From Sphingosinicella sp041916975 (GTDB taxonomy: Bacteria > Pseudomonadota > Alphaproteobacteria > Sphingomonadales > Sphingomonadaceae), in contig NZ_JAYRYK010000001.1 of assembly GCF_041916975.1 (NCBI RefSeq), positions 1,426,001 to 1,490,000 of the forward strand: 64,000 nucleotides of DNA. Reading direction: 5' to 3'. Under the pieces are notes generated by a model, which saw only the letters and a program-made list of their open reading frames with translations, had not been told where the DNA came from and ran no database searches. Position numbers and translations under genes: made by a program. Shown here in pieces: positions 16,976 through 26,392 of the stretch. The first letter of the stretch is position 1, and the number at the start of each line of letters is the position of its first letter.

Positions 16976-19900
16976 TCATCTCGGCAGATAATATCCGTTC
17001 GTGGCGTCGTCCCGCCGCGCGGCGCCGGTTGCAACGAGCGTTTCGAGCACCTGCTCGACGCGCTCGCGGCGTTTCGGCGTGTTGCGTCCGCTGAACGCCG
17101 CCGCCAGCGCAGGGACGGCGATCGGCGCGGCCGCCTTCGCCAGCAGGTCGCGCACCGATCGGATCTGGTCGAGCCCGTCGGCGGGCCATTTCATCTCCTG
17201 CGCGACCGCAACTTCGCCCATGTCCGCCTCGATCTGCGTGCCGCCCTTCACCTTGGCGGCAAGGCGCGGTTTCTGGAAATCGGGGCGCAGCCAGTGGACG
17301 GTGCCCTGCGCTTCCTCGGCCGCACGCGCCTGGTTGAGCGCGACCAGACGCACGAGCAGTTCCTCCTCCGCCGCTTCCTGATCCGCACTCTTGTGCGGGC
17401 TCGGCGTCGTGCCGCCGGGCTTGCCGATCAGCCGGGCGCCGAGGTCGCTCCAGCCATAGGCGGCGAAGACCTCGCGGTCGATCTCGTCATGCAGTTCCTT
17501 CAGGATCGCGATCTGCCCGGCGTCATAAACGTCGCGCTCCGCCGGGGTCAGCGGATCGCCGATCCCCGCATCCAGTTCGCGTATCCGCTCCAGCGCATTG
17601 TAGAGCCCGGTCATGGTCAGGAAGTCATGCGCGGCGAGGCGTTCCTTGCGGAAGACGTCGAGGCGTTCGCCGAGTTCGGTGAGGCGGGGAGACGCATGAG
17701 TAGGAAAGGGAAACTGGTCGAAGCACTTCGTCTTGTTATAGCGAGGACGATCTTCCAGCGTTCCGCCAATTCCGAGCGCCCAATGCACATGCAGTCGGGA
17801 TGATAAAACGGCCAAGTGCTCCGCTTGGCCGGTCCCAATAGCGATTAGCATGTTGTCCGGGCGAATATCAGTTGCGAGAAACTGAAAAAATTGGTGTTTC
17901 GAAGTTTCAACCGTGGCTACGAAGCGAGGGATTCCCTTTAAAAATGTACGAAGCTCCGTATGGCGGCGTCCAAAGATCCACCAATTCTCACGCCTGAAGG
18001 CTTCCCGGTTTTGGTCGCGCTCGGGCTTTACCCTGTCGACCACCCATTGATACACCGCTGGGAACCGATCTCGTACCTGCTCGGCGGTGAGCCCATACAA
18101 GTCGATTACCATTACCCCGCGCGGCCGCTGCGCCAAATCGCGCCCATGCCGGTAATGCAGAATGTGCGCCTCAAGTCCGGGGACAGTGCCTAGCCCCAGC
18201 GCCGACGCTTCTCTCGGCGTCACGATGAAGCCTGCGCCATGCAGTTTGACGCCCGGACTCGCCAACAGTTCGTTGGCCAGCAAAGGCCCAGCCTTCGACA
18301 GGTCCGCCCCAATCCGCAGCTGCGACGTGACCTTCCCCTCGGCCCTCTCCAATTCCACCTTGGGCGTATCGGTATTCAATTCCGCCTCGCGCACCACCTG
18401 CGCCAGCACGCCCTCATGGCTCCCAGCCTGCGCGACGGTCATCGCGATCCGCACCGCCGCCTTGTCCGCCGATTTCATCCACGGGTGGTCGGGCACCGCG
18501 TAAACCAGGCTCAGCGACTCCTTCGCGTTCATCCACCGCTCCACCACGCGGCGGCTGAACGTCTGCGTGATCGAATTGGTGGTGATGAAGCCGAACCGGC
18601 GCAGCGGATTCGCCGCGCTCTTCCCGGCGGGCTTCGCCGTCAGGTGCCGCGCCGCTTCATCCCAGAAATGCATCACGAAATCGGCGCCGCCGGGCACATC
18701 GGGCCGCACCTTCCAGCAGGCCTCGGCATAGCCGTCGCCCAGCTCCGCGCGCATGTCCTTGCCGCCGATGAAAGGCGGGTTGCCGACGATGAATTCGGCA
18801 TTGGGCCAGTCTGCCCGGCGCGGCTTCACGTAGCGATACGTTTCCCTGCGCGCGGTCTCGTCCGGCACCGCCTCGCCGGTGATCGGATGCAGCTTCTTCG
18901 TGATCCCATCCCAGACCGTGATCAGATCACCCTGCGCGTCGCGCGCCAGTTCCTTGCTGTCGTAGGCGATCAGCGCGTCCTGATGGCGGATCGTTCCATA
19001 GGCATTCAGGATCGGCTCGGGAATGTCCTTCGCATCGACCGTCTTCAGCTGCCATTTCAGAAAGCCGATCCACAGCACCAGATCGGCGATGGGCACCGCG
19101 CGCGGGTTCAGTTCAAGCCCGAAGAACTGTCGCGGGCTGACCGTCTCGCCATCCAGCAGCAGTTTCGATTCATTTTCCCCGAGCGCATCGAGCGCGTCCA
19201 GCACCTCGCCCTCGAGCCGCTTCATGAGTTCGAGGCTGACATACAGGAAATTGCCGGTGCCGCAGGCCGGGTCAAGCACGCGGATCGTGCAGAGCCTATG
19301 GTGGAAATCACGCACGGCCTGCAATGCCTGCTGATGGTGGCCCTGTCGCCGCAGGTCTTCGACGCGGGCCTTCGCTTCCTCCCAATCGGCGCGCAGCGGC
19401 TCCATGATCGTCGGGATCACCAACCGCTCGACATACGGGCGCGGCGTATAATGCGCGCCAAGCTGCGAACGCTCGGCCGGATCGAGCGCGCTTTCCAGCA
19501 GGGTGCCGAAGATTGCGGGTTCGACGTCGCCCCACCGCCGCTTCGCGGCGTTGTGCAATTCGATGATGTCGTCCTGGTCCAGCTTCAGGGCGCGCGAGCT
19601 TTTGAACAGCGATCCGTTGAATCGCTTGATCGAAGCATTGAGGTGCGGTGCATAACCGCCGCTGTCCATCACGCGCCAAAGGCTCTCCAGCGCCGGCGCG
19701 AAATGCTCGGGCGTGTCGATCATCTGGTGGAGCAGCTTCTCGAAGCCGCGATCGGGGATCAATCGCTGCGCCTCGGTCTCCGGCCCGACGTCCTCGGCGA
19801 ACATCGTGAACAGGCAGCGCATCAGGAATTCGGCGATATCGACCGGCGCGTACCGCGTCTCCAGCCGCTTGGCGATTTTTGCCAGCCGCAGGGCGATGTC

Positions 19901-20563
19901 GCGCGTCACCTCCGCCGATTTACGCGTGGGGTTCAGCGATTGCGGATCGGTCCAGATCGCCGCCAGCCGCTGCTGCACCTCGTCGTGCAGCAGGTCGTCC
20001 ATCGACAGGCGATAGCTGTGCCGATCCGGGAAGTGATCGTAGTTCTTCCCGAGCCCGGAAAAGTCAGCATAGACCTCGATGACGTTGCCGACATCGACGA
20101 TCAGCAGGAAGGGCGGGTAGCCGTGATCCACCGGGAGCGCGCGGGCATAATCCTCAGCCTGCCGCCGCGCGGCGATCATCACCTTGTCCCAGCTCTTGGT
20201 GCCGCGCTTGGCGTGCCCAAGCTTCTGCGCCGTTTCCAGCCCCGCGAGCGCGAGCTGCTCCGTCTCCAGCGCCTGTTGCCGCTTGGCCGACTGCTTCGCT
20301 TCAAGAATGAAGCACCCGCGCTTGTAGCAGTCGATGCGGCCTGTCGAACTCGTGCCGTTCGGGTGGCGGAAGGTGACATTCCGCTCGAACACATAATCGT
20401 TGAACCGCGTCTCCTCGCGCGCGAACTCGGGCTGCGGAAGGCCCAGCGCACCCGTCAGCCGTTCGACGAAAAGCTGATAATTCGACATTTCCGAGCCGCC
20501 GGACGGCTTCACGTCCCTGACCAGCTTTTCCAGGCGCTCGATGATGACTTCCCCTAACCCCAT
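16976..20563 (-). CDS. MmeI-like single-chain restriction-modification enzyme (type IIG/IIL)
   Basis: Encodes 1195 residues. The N terminus has a PD-(D/E)xK nuclease pattern (D78, E88-A-K90 in RIDCYKRGCFILEAK). A helical region follows, with LGAHYTPRPYVERLV near 368-382. The gamma-class N6-adenine methyltransferase core carries motif I DPACGTGNFL at 431-440 and motif IV NPPF at 595-598. A target-recognition region and a winged-helix-like C-terminal extension of about 200 residues come after. The layout is that of MmeI-type enzymes, which methylate one strand and cut at a distance. No separate methylase, specificity or BREX/DISARM gene is nearby. MmeI itself is about 920 residues, so this protein is long. 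Confidence 0.82.
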   Translation of the reverse strand: MGLGEVIIERLEKLVRDVKPSGGSEMSNYQLFVERLTGALGLPQPEFAREETRFNDYVFERNVTFRHPNGTSSTGRIDCYKRGCFILEAKQSAKRQQALETEQLALAGLETAQKLGHAKRGTKSWDKVMIAARRQAEDYARALPVDHGYPPFLLIVDVGNVIEVYADFSGLGKNYDHFPDRHSYRLSMDDLLHDEVQQRLAAIWTDPQSLNPTRKSAEVTRDIALRLAKIAKRLETRYAPVDIAEFLMRCLFTMFAEDVGPETEAQRLIPDRGFEKLLHQMIDTPEHFAPALESLWRVMDSGGYAPHLNASIKRFNGSLFKSSRALKLDQDDIIELHNAAKRRWGDVEPAIFGTLLESALDPAERSQLGAHYTPRPYVERLVIPTIMEPLRADWEEAKARVEDLRRQGHHQQALQAVRDFHHRLCTIRVLDPACGTGNFLYVSLELMKRLEGEVLDALDALGENESKLLLDGETVSPRQFFGLELNPRAVPIADLVLWIGFLKWQLKTVDAKDIPEPILNAYGTIRHQDALIAYDSKELARDAQGDLITVWDGITKKLHPITGEAVPDETARRETYRYVKPRRADWPNAEFIVGNPPFIGGKDMRAELGDGYAEACWKVRPDVPGGADFVMHFWDEAARHLTAKPAGKSAANPLRRFGFITTNSITQTFSRRVVERWMNAKESLSLVYAVPDHPWMKSADKAAVRIAMTVAQAGSHEGVLAQVVREAELNTDTPKVELERAEGKVTSQLRIGADLSKAGPLLANELLASPGVKLHGAGFIVTPREASALGLGTVPGLEAHILHYRHGRDLAQRPRGVMVIDLYGLTAEQVRDRFPAVYQWVVDRVKPERDQNREAFRRENWWIFGRRHTELRTFLKGIPRFVATVETSKHQFFQFLATDIRPDNMLIAIGTGQAEHLAVLSSRLHVHWALGIGGTLEDRPRYNKTKCFDQFPFPTHASPRLTELGERLDVFRKERLAAHDFLTMTGLYNALERIRELDAGIGDPLTPAERDVYDAGQIAILKELHDEIDREVFAAYGWSDLGARLIGKPGGTTPSPHKSADQEAAEEELLVRLVALNQARAAEEAQGTVHWLRPDFQKPRLAAKVKGGTQIEADMGEVAVAQEMKWPADGLDQIRSVRDLLAKAAAPIAVPALAAAFSGRNTPKRRERVEQVLETLVATGAARRDDATNGYYLPR

Positions 20564-21461
20564 GCGGAGACGTTAATCAGCGATCGGGAGGCTGACCAGC
20601 CCCGGCCGAAGCCAGGCTGGCGATCTTCTGCGGATTGCTGGTGCCAGGAAAGGACTCGATAGTAAAGTATAGCACTTTGAAATATTGGGCGAAATTCCAA
20701 GAAAAATTTCCGTGGCCCGATTGGATGGCCCAACTCATGCCTGTTTTTGAGACGTCTGCAATGGTTTGAGAACTTGTGGAGCCTCAAGAAGGCCGGTATC
20801 CGTACATTGCCAGCTATGGATGCCAGCCTTCTCGAGGGTGCTTTCATAGTAACAGCCTGACGCTCCGTATCTGATTCGCAATGCTTCGGGTGCGGAACCG
20901 TATGTGTTCGACCCTTCCCGGCACTATTTTACCGTCCGTGTGTTTCTGTCCCAGGGAAGCTCACGATTCGGCCATTCCGCCCTCGCCATACTCAGAAACA
21001 AAAAAGAGGTTTCTGTGACGTATATGACGCTGTCGGGGCGCACGTCAGGTTCAGCGACAAGGCGCTCCGTTTATGAGGGGACGGGGTCGTTGTTGGGGTC
21101 TGGCGCCCATTTGGACGGATCGAGGTGCAGATGCCGGGTTATATGGGGCTAGACCGACGACAATTGCGGGTTAGAGCTGAACTCGGGGGCATTCACAACG
21201 GGCGGAAAACGACGCGGGTACGGTTGACACCGGCCCTGGCTGTTTCATTCTGCTTGCGAAGTACTTGCGCGTATCTGCGGCTCCCGCGCAGCTTCTAACC
21301 CCAGAACAGGCGGAACGACACATAGCCTGAACCTGTGTCCACCAAATCAGGGGGGCATCAAGCCACTTGCGTGCGCAGCCACGCACCATCCTGAGTACAG
21401 CGTCAAGTATGCAAACTCTATATCATGTCGATAGGCAACGCAGGCAGATCTGTGAATTCGC
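20564..21461. other. intergenic region holding the left end of the integrated element
   Basis: About 900 bp without a convincing gene. It contains the tRNA-Leu-like att sequence at 20639-20659, then AT-richer DNA. Short open frames on both strands match no family I recognise and may be worn-out gene remnants. The end near 21460 is just the 3' flank of the PepSY gene. Confidence 0.5.
20639..20659 (-). repeat. left attachment site (partial copy of tRNA-Leu 3' end)
   Basis: Twenty-one bases match the 3' end of the tRNA-Leu gene at 55702-55723 in the same orientation. The only difference is one missing C in the CCC run; the part AGGAAAGGACTCGA is identical. Similarity stops at both ends. This is what integration of a tyrosine-integrase element into a tRNA 3' end leaves at the distal junction. 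Confidence 0.8.
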
Positions 21462-22580
21462 CTATCCGATAGGCCCGACAGCACGTTGGGTCGATTTCGC
21501 GTTACACTTGGCGCGCGCTTGCCGGGTTCGCGACAGCCATAACCAAAAGCCGCTTACGGAGAATAGCAGAAGCACAATGCCAGACGCCAAGGCGAACAGC
21601 CGCCCCAAAAGCCCCAACGCTTCCCCAGTATGAACGGTGTAGGCCCAGTCGAGGATCGTATTAGGCGTTGGAAGACGCGCGGGATGGTGACGCCCGACGA
21701 TAGCCCCGGAATAACGGTCGACAAAAACCTGATCTACCGCGTTACCCCGCAACACACGCGTGTCGTCGAACAATATCGTTAGCAACTGCCTATGATTTCC
21801 GGTCAGGCGCAATTCAACCAAAGCCGCATTCCCAACCCGCGCCCTTGCTAAAGCCACTGCCCGATCGAGCGATAGAAGCGGTTCGCCTTGGCGTGCCGCT
21901 ACTTTTGGCGCGGGCTTGGCGACAGCACCGATCATGTCACCGATCGACGTCTTGAAAACAAGCATGATCCCGGTTGCCGCGGAAACCAGCAGCAGCACGG
22001 CCAGTAACCCTCCGACTGTTCGATGAAGGCTACGGACTAGGCGGTCTGGGGTACCGCGAGCCAATCGAAACCCCTGGCGCAGGCGTCGAGTGCCGGGCCA
22101 CCAGGCGAGAAGTCCAAATCCGATAAGCCAGATGAGTAGGATGGCCTCCACGCCAATGATAATGGTTCCAACTTTTCCACTGAACAATTCATGATGAAAG
22201 GCGAACAGTAACTCCATCGGCCATGCCGTGATATCACCGTTGCGCAGTACCGTTCCCTGATAAGGATCCAGCGCGACATAAAAAGATCCACCGGCTGGGT
22301 CTTTGAGCCGCGCCATAGAGGCACGGTTCGACGACCGACCGAAGGTCAGCCGGTCCACACGCGCGCCGACGCGCATCTCTTCCGCTAGATCGGCGAGAAA
22401 CTGTGCAGGCACTCGGCTACCTGTTGTTTCCAGGACAATCTCTGGGTGTAGCACACCCTCAATCTCATCACGGAAAACAAGCAGTGCACCAGTCATGCCC
22501 TGAATGAACAGCAGTAGCGCCGTCACCAAGCCGATCCAACGGTGCAACCGTAACATGGTGAAGCGTGTACTAGCTTGCAT
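21462..22580 (-). CDS. PepSY-associated transmembrane protein (siderophore-reductase type)
   Basis: Encodes 372 residues from the ATG at 22580. Helix 1 carries MLRLHRWIGLVTALLLFIQGMTGALLVFRDEI, typical of PepSY_TM proteins. Further helices follow at FHHELFSGKVGTIIIGVEAILLIWLIGF, LHRTVGGLLAVLLLVSAATGIML and VHTGEALGLLGRLFALASGIVLLLF. The conserved His residues may bind heme. Relatives such as FoxB and FpvG reduce ferric siderophores at the inner membrane. It is 65 bp downstream of a TonB receptor on the same strand, the usual pairing for siderophore use. Confidence 0.88.
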   Translation of the reverse strand: MQASTRFTMLRLHRWIGLVTALLLFIQGMTGALLVFRDEIEGVLHPEIVLETTGSRVPAQFLADLAEEMRVGARVDRLTFGRSSNRASMARLKDPAGGSFYVALDPYQGTVLRNGDITAWPMELLFAFHHELFSGKVGTIIIGVEAILLIWLIGFGLLAWWPGTRRLRQGFRLARGTPDRLVRSLHRTVGGLLAVLLLVSAATGIMLVFKTSIGDMIGAVAKPAPKVAARQGEPLLSLDRAVALARARVGNAALVELRLTGNHRQLLTILFDDTRVLRGNAVDQVFVDRYSGAIVGRHHPARLPTPNTILDWAYTVHTGEALGLLGRLFALASGIVLLLFSVSGFWLWLSRTRQARAKCNAKSTQRAVGPIG

Positions 22581-22645
22581 CGAAGATGCCTGACGTCGGT
22601 CGGTGGGCGGTGTGGGCGGCGGTAATGCGCCGCCCACAAGTGACG

Positions 22646-24898
22646 CTAATATTCAAACGTGTAGGCAATCCGGAAGGCACGCCCCGGCGCTGGAACGAAA
22701 CGCTGCGCACGGCTGATATGGCGCGTGAACTGGTTCGCTGTGGGAAAGTAGAACTTGTCGAGCAGGTTAGTGATAGCAACCGAAAATTTCCCGCCCCCGA
22801 TCGGATGGCTGGCAAGCAGATCCATCGTCACGAAAGGCTTGACCCGCGCGAAGTTGCTCGCGCTGCCCTCCCAGATCTGCCGCTGCGCGACCGGAATGGT
22901 ACCACCGGCGGTTGTGCAGCAGGTATCCAGCGCATCAGCCTGGTCGCGGGGGAATACGTCGCGCCTACCCGAATAAACGGCTTGCAGGCGGACCGGGAAA
23001 TCCGGCGTGATCTCATATTCCAGATAGCCCGATACCTTGACGGGCGGGATGCGATCATTTGGCAGCGGCACCCACTCGAGCTCGGGATCACTGTCGATAT
23101 TCTGTTGGCGCTTGCCGCGCACGAGGGTGAACGTACCACCCCAGCTCAGCCGGTCGTCGAACAGCTTGCCGTCGACTGTCCCCTCAAGACCCCAGACGCG
23201 CTCAGGAGCACGCACCACGACGCTTAGTAAAGGGTTGGCCGGATCAGGCGCAAAGCCTTGGCCTAGTCTGGACGTACTGCGGAACGCGGCAAACGAATAG
23301 TTCAGGAAGTCCAGTTGACCGCGAACGCCGATCTCATAGCTCTTCACCACCACCGGCTCGGGACGCAATGCCACCAGCGGGTCTACGACTCGGGTACCGC
23401 GGATCGCCAGACCAATATCGGGTAGCGAAAAGCCCTCAGAATAGCTGGTGAAGACAGTAAGTGCGCGATCCAATTGGAACGAGGCGCCGGCATTCACCAC
23501 CACAGATTCAAAGCTCAGCTTGCCACCCTGCGCATTGAACTCCGGGCTTGAATCGAGCACGGTGAAATCCGCAACACTGATATCAAACTTGTCATAGCGT
23601 ACACCGCCATTCAGTGTCAGCGGCTGGATCGGTCGCAGCTCGATCTGGCCATAGCCAGCATAGTTCTTCTGGTCGATTTCCGGCACGAACACACGCGCGG
23701 GATCGGTGTTGACCGTCTGAACCGATTTGTCGCGAATATATTCTGCGCCCCACAACAGCGAGCCATCGATGCCAAGATCATCAAGCCGATTATTGAAATC
23801 AAGGCGTGCGCCGGCCTTACGGGATTCGATCAGCGATTGCGTACCGCCGGCCCGCCTCGCATTGAATCCGAACAGCGAGCTGTTCTTGATGTGATAGGCC
23901 TGCGCACGCGCCGTGCCACCGAAGAAATTGCTGAAGATGTAGGAGATCTGCCCGATGCGGTTTCTGCTATACTGATCCACCACGCGCGGATCGACCTGAC
24001 CGAGTGCAGGACGCGTCTTTATGTCGTCTTGCGGCACGCCCAGGATCAGCCCGCCCCAGGCCGTGTTCTGCGTCTGCTCGTAGAACATATAGCTGGCCTC
24101 GACCCGGTGGTCGCCGTTCGTGTATCCACCCTTGGCGTACATCGTGTAGATATCGGAATCCGTAATGCCGCCATTGCCGGTGGGATCGGACGCGATCCGG
24201 TCTCCCTGCGCGTCGAAGAAGGATCCCACAAATTCGGCTGACCCGGTCAATAGCAGATCAAATCCGCCACCGGACAGTTCGATATCCTGCTGGATAAACG
24301 GGGATAGGCTATCCGCCAGATTGTCGAACGAGCCACTCACCGAGATCATCGTGCGACCGGAAAAGCCCTTTTCGTTGCTCGCGCGCTTGGTGATGTAGTT
24401 GACCGCGCCGCCGTTGCCGCCATTGCCATAAAGCGCAGACGCGCCACGGATCACCTCAACACCTCCGATTGCGCTCGTCGCGACTGAGCGCAGCGAGCGG
24501 CCACCATCGCGCAGCGGGTTGGAGATTGGCATGCCATCCACGTAATAGGATAGGCCGCGTCCACGCATCGTTTGTCCGAAATCGGACGAAGAGAAAGATT
24601 GCGTAGCAAAACCTGGAACCTTCGTTGCCAGCATTGCGGCAACGTCCGTGGAGATGGCAAGCTGAGTCGCGAGCTCCTCGCTTCCGATGACTGTAACCGA
24701 TCCCGGGAAGGTATCTATTGAAGGTGAAAGGCGGGAATTGACACCGGTAATGATGATCTCGGTCGTGCCCTCAACATCCACCTGTTGTCTTGCTCCAGAT
24801 GCAGCAGGAGCCTCCTGCGCCCAGGCGTGGTTAACGAGTTGAACCGGCCCGCAGCACGCGACAGCCGCCATCAACATATGCTTCTGTTTAATATTCAC
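22646..24898 (-). CDS. TonB-dependent siderophore-type receptor
   Basis: Encodes 750 residues from the GTG at 24898, preceded by AGAAGGGGG; an in-frame ATG at 24940 would add 14 residues without a better RBS. A signal peptide ends near NHAWAQ. The plug domain has TEIIITGVNSRLSPSIDTFPGSVTVI, a QTMRGRGLSYYVDGMPIS stretch and VEVIRGASALYGNGGNGGAVNYITK. The barrel ends in RIAYTFEY. The plug and the neighbouring PepSY protein point to a ferric siderophore or similar iron-chelate rather than a sugar or aromatic compound. The ligand is unknown. Confidence 0.9.
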   Translation of the reverse strand: MNIKQKHMLMAAVACCGPVQLVNHAWAQEAPAASGARQQVDVEGTTEIIITGVNSRLSPSIDTFPGSVTVIGSEELATQLAISTDVAAMLATKVPGFATQSFSSSDFGQTMRGRGLSYYVDGMPISNPLRDGGRSLRSVATSAIGGVEVIRGASALYGNGGNGGAVNYITKRASNEKGFSGRTMISVSGSFDNLADSLSPFIQQDIELSGGGFDLLLTGSAEFVGSFFDAQGDRIASDPTGNGGITDSDIYTMYAKGGYTNGDHRVEASYMFYEQTQNTAWGGLILGVPQDDIKTRPALGQVDPRVVDQYSRNRIGQISYIFSNFFGGTARAQAYHIKNSSLFGFNARRAGGTQSLIESRKAGARLDFNNRLDDLGIDGSLLWGAEYIRDKSVQTVNTDPARVFVPEIDQKNYAGYGQIELRPIQPLTLNGGVRYDKFDISVADFTVLDSSPEFNAQGGKLSFESVVVNAGASFQLDRALTVFTSYSEGFSLPDIGLAIRGTRVVDPLVALRPEPVVVKSYEIGVRGQLDFLNYSFAAFRSTSRLGQGFAPDPANPLLSVVVRAPERVWGLEGTVDGKLFDDRLSWGGTFTLVRGKRQQNIDSDPELEWVPLPNDRIPPVKVSGYLEYEITPDFPVRLQAVYSGRRDVFPRDQADALDTCCTTAGGTIPVAQRQIWEGSASNFARVKPFVTMDLLASHPIGGGKFSVAITNLLDKFYFPTANQFTRHISRAQRFVPAPGRAFRIAYTFEY

Positions 24899-25012
24899 CG
24901 AAATCCCCCTTCTCTTTTCAGATTTGTCTTTACTCGCCATCGCACCGTTATTTCCGATGCATCCAAGCCTGACTCACGGCGTGAGCACGCCGCAGCAATC
25001 AACACGCGCCCG

Positions 25013-26167
25013 TCAAAATGGTGAGTTGGCCCGATGCAATCGCGCGGTCGGCTCCATTTCCAACCGGTAGTCGTGATAAGGATTGCCGTTCGCCGGAAGT
25101 AGCGAGACCTCCATCAGGCCGATCTCCGGCTGCATGACCAGCGTAATGACCGTTGCCGTGAGATTGTGCAACGCTGATGGACGCGGCGGCCTGCAAAGCG
25201 ACCAAGGCGTTTCCCAATTGTCCGCAAGTATCTTCTTGAGCTGCGCGACCGAGATTGATCCAATCAACGGCTCGATCAACGAACGCAGGCGGCGGTCGCG
25301 ATAGAGGCTGTCCGGCATCGATATGACGCCGCATTCCGTCAATTTGGAGAGAGCCACCGGGCTTCTCCAGTGGTTGGCGTGAACCAGAACGCCGTCTTTC
25401 GGTTCGACTAGAAACGACTCGTCCGGCGCACATTCAAGGTCAAAGGCCAGACCACCGCTGGCGGTGGAAACAAGCATGTTGTTGGAAGTCGACTTGGGTA
25501 TTGCATATGCGGATTTCAGGGATTGTGCGAAATGCCCATGTTCCAGAACATGGCGCCGCAGCAGGGCGAGCGGAAATCCCAGCGTCCGGTAATCACGGTC
25601 ACTTTCAAGGTAATTGGCGGTAATCGCTGTCCCGACCGAGTTGAATCCGAACCTGCCAAGTGCTCCCGCTTCCGTGAACATCAGAATATCGGGTCCGTCA
25701 TCGCTACGGATACGCACAACGATTGATGATTCCGCGCTTTCCGCTTTCCAATCCCAGTTGTGCGCGTGGATCAGGCGGTGCTCTGCACTCGCCTCCGGCT
25801 GGATGACAATCCCGGTGCAACCATCCGGTTCATCCTCACTCAGCAATTTCGCGCGTTGTGCGGGGTTGGTGGCAAGTTTCAGGATTTCGGTGCGTGCATT
25901 CAGTAGTAGAATGTGGTGGAATGGCACGTCCGCACCGCGCGCCACCCCGCGCATTTCCTCCACATGATGCGGAGCGAACTCTTCGATCCTCGGAACGAAC
26001 GCCACCGCCACGCGCTCGATCTCAGCATCGGACAGGGATAGCGCATTCACCTGCTTGGCGTAGTGGGCGATGCCTATTCGAATTTCGGGTGCGGCCTGCG
26101 TGCCATAGGAAACCCCACGCTCATATGGCTTTCCCGCAATTTCGATCAGACGGCACCGGTCAGGCAT
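25013..26167 (-). CDS. C45 family autoproteolytic acyltransferase/amide hydrolase
   Basis: Encodes 384 residues from the ATG at 26167, chosen for its GAAGGGAAGAAG ribosome site; an ATG at 26212 lacks one. The family resembles acyl-CoA:6-aminopenicillanic acid acyltransferase. The IEIAGKPYERGVSYG start and the DGCTGIVI site are present; the Cys of that site (117 in this numbering) should become the N-terminal nucleophile after self-cleavage. SSTSNNMLVSTASGG-like and ANHW stretches follow. Members form or hydrolyse amide bonds. There is no secretion signal. It is divergent from the amidohydrolase gene and co-directional with the receptor, suggesting it opens an imported amide-containing compound. 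Confidence 0.85.
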   Translation of the reverse strand: MPDRCRLIEIAGKPYERGVSYGTQAAPEIRIGIAHYAKQVNALSLSDAEIERVAVAFVPRIEEFAPHHVEEMRGVARGADVPFHHILLLNARTEILKLATNPAQRAKLLSEDEPDGCTGIVIQPEASAEHRLIHAHNWDWKAESAESSIVVRIRSDDGPDILMFTEAGALGRFGFNSVGTAITANYLESDRDYRTLGFPLALLRRHVLEHGHFAQSLKSAYAIPKSTSNNMLVSTASGGLAFDLECAPDESFLVEPKDGVLVHANHWRSPVALSKLTECGVISMPDSLYRDRRLRSLIEPLIGSISVAQLKKILADNWETPWSLCRPPRPSALHNLTATVITLVMQPEIGLMEVSLLPANGNPYHDYRLEMEPTARLHRANSPF

Positions 26168-26392
26168 TGCTTCTTCCCTTCGGACGAACTCTATATCATG
26201 GTTTTTGTGCATTCAAAGAGCAAAAGTTTGATTTTCGCACATGATGGGAGAGTGGCTTTTTTTGGCTATTTTTCGTGCATTAATTGATTATGGCGGAACC
26301 TTCTCTCATGCAGAAACAGAATTCTATTGAGCTTTATATTCAAAAAATCCATAAATTGATTCGATTGTGAAGAGGTCATTGGAGAGCGGAAA
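26168..26392. promoter_or_regulatory. AT-rich divergent promoter region with GTGCATT repeats
   Basis: The 225 bp between the C45 gene and the amidohydrolase are AT-rich and must hold promoters for both directions. TTTTTGTGCATT (26202-26213) and TTTTTCGTGCATT (26269-26281) form a direct repeat 67 bp apart, and TTTTCGCAC lies between them. These could be operator sites for the GntR regulator encoded downstream. That is a guess from position. Confidence 0.35.

Noticed and set aside
18239..20557. A 772-codon open frame on the plus strand opposite the restriction-modification gene
   Set aside because: It lies fully antisense to a protein with clear nuclease and methyltransferase motifs, and its translation is rich in Arg/His/Gln without any domain. 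It is a GC-rich shadow frame.
16976..20563. BREX PglX or DISARM methyltransferase
   Set aside because: The protein carries its own nuclease pattern at the N terminus, and none of the partner genes (pglZ, brxC, drmA-C) is nearby, so a single-chain MmeI-like enzyme fits better.
20660..21460. Possible transposase or gene remnants after the left att site
   Set aside because: Short open frames on both strands show no motif; no terminal inverted repeats or known family stretch could be seen.
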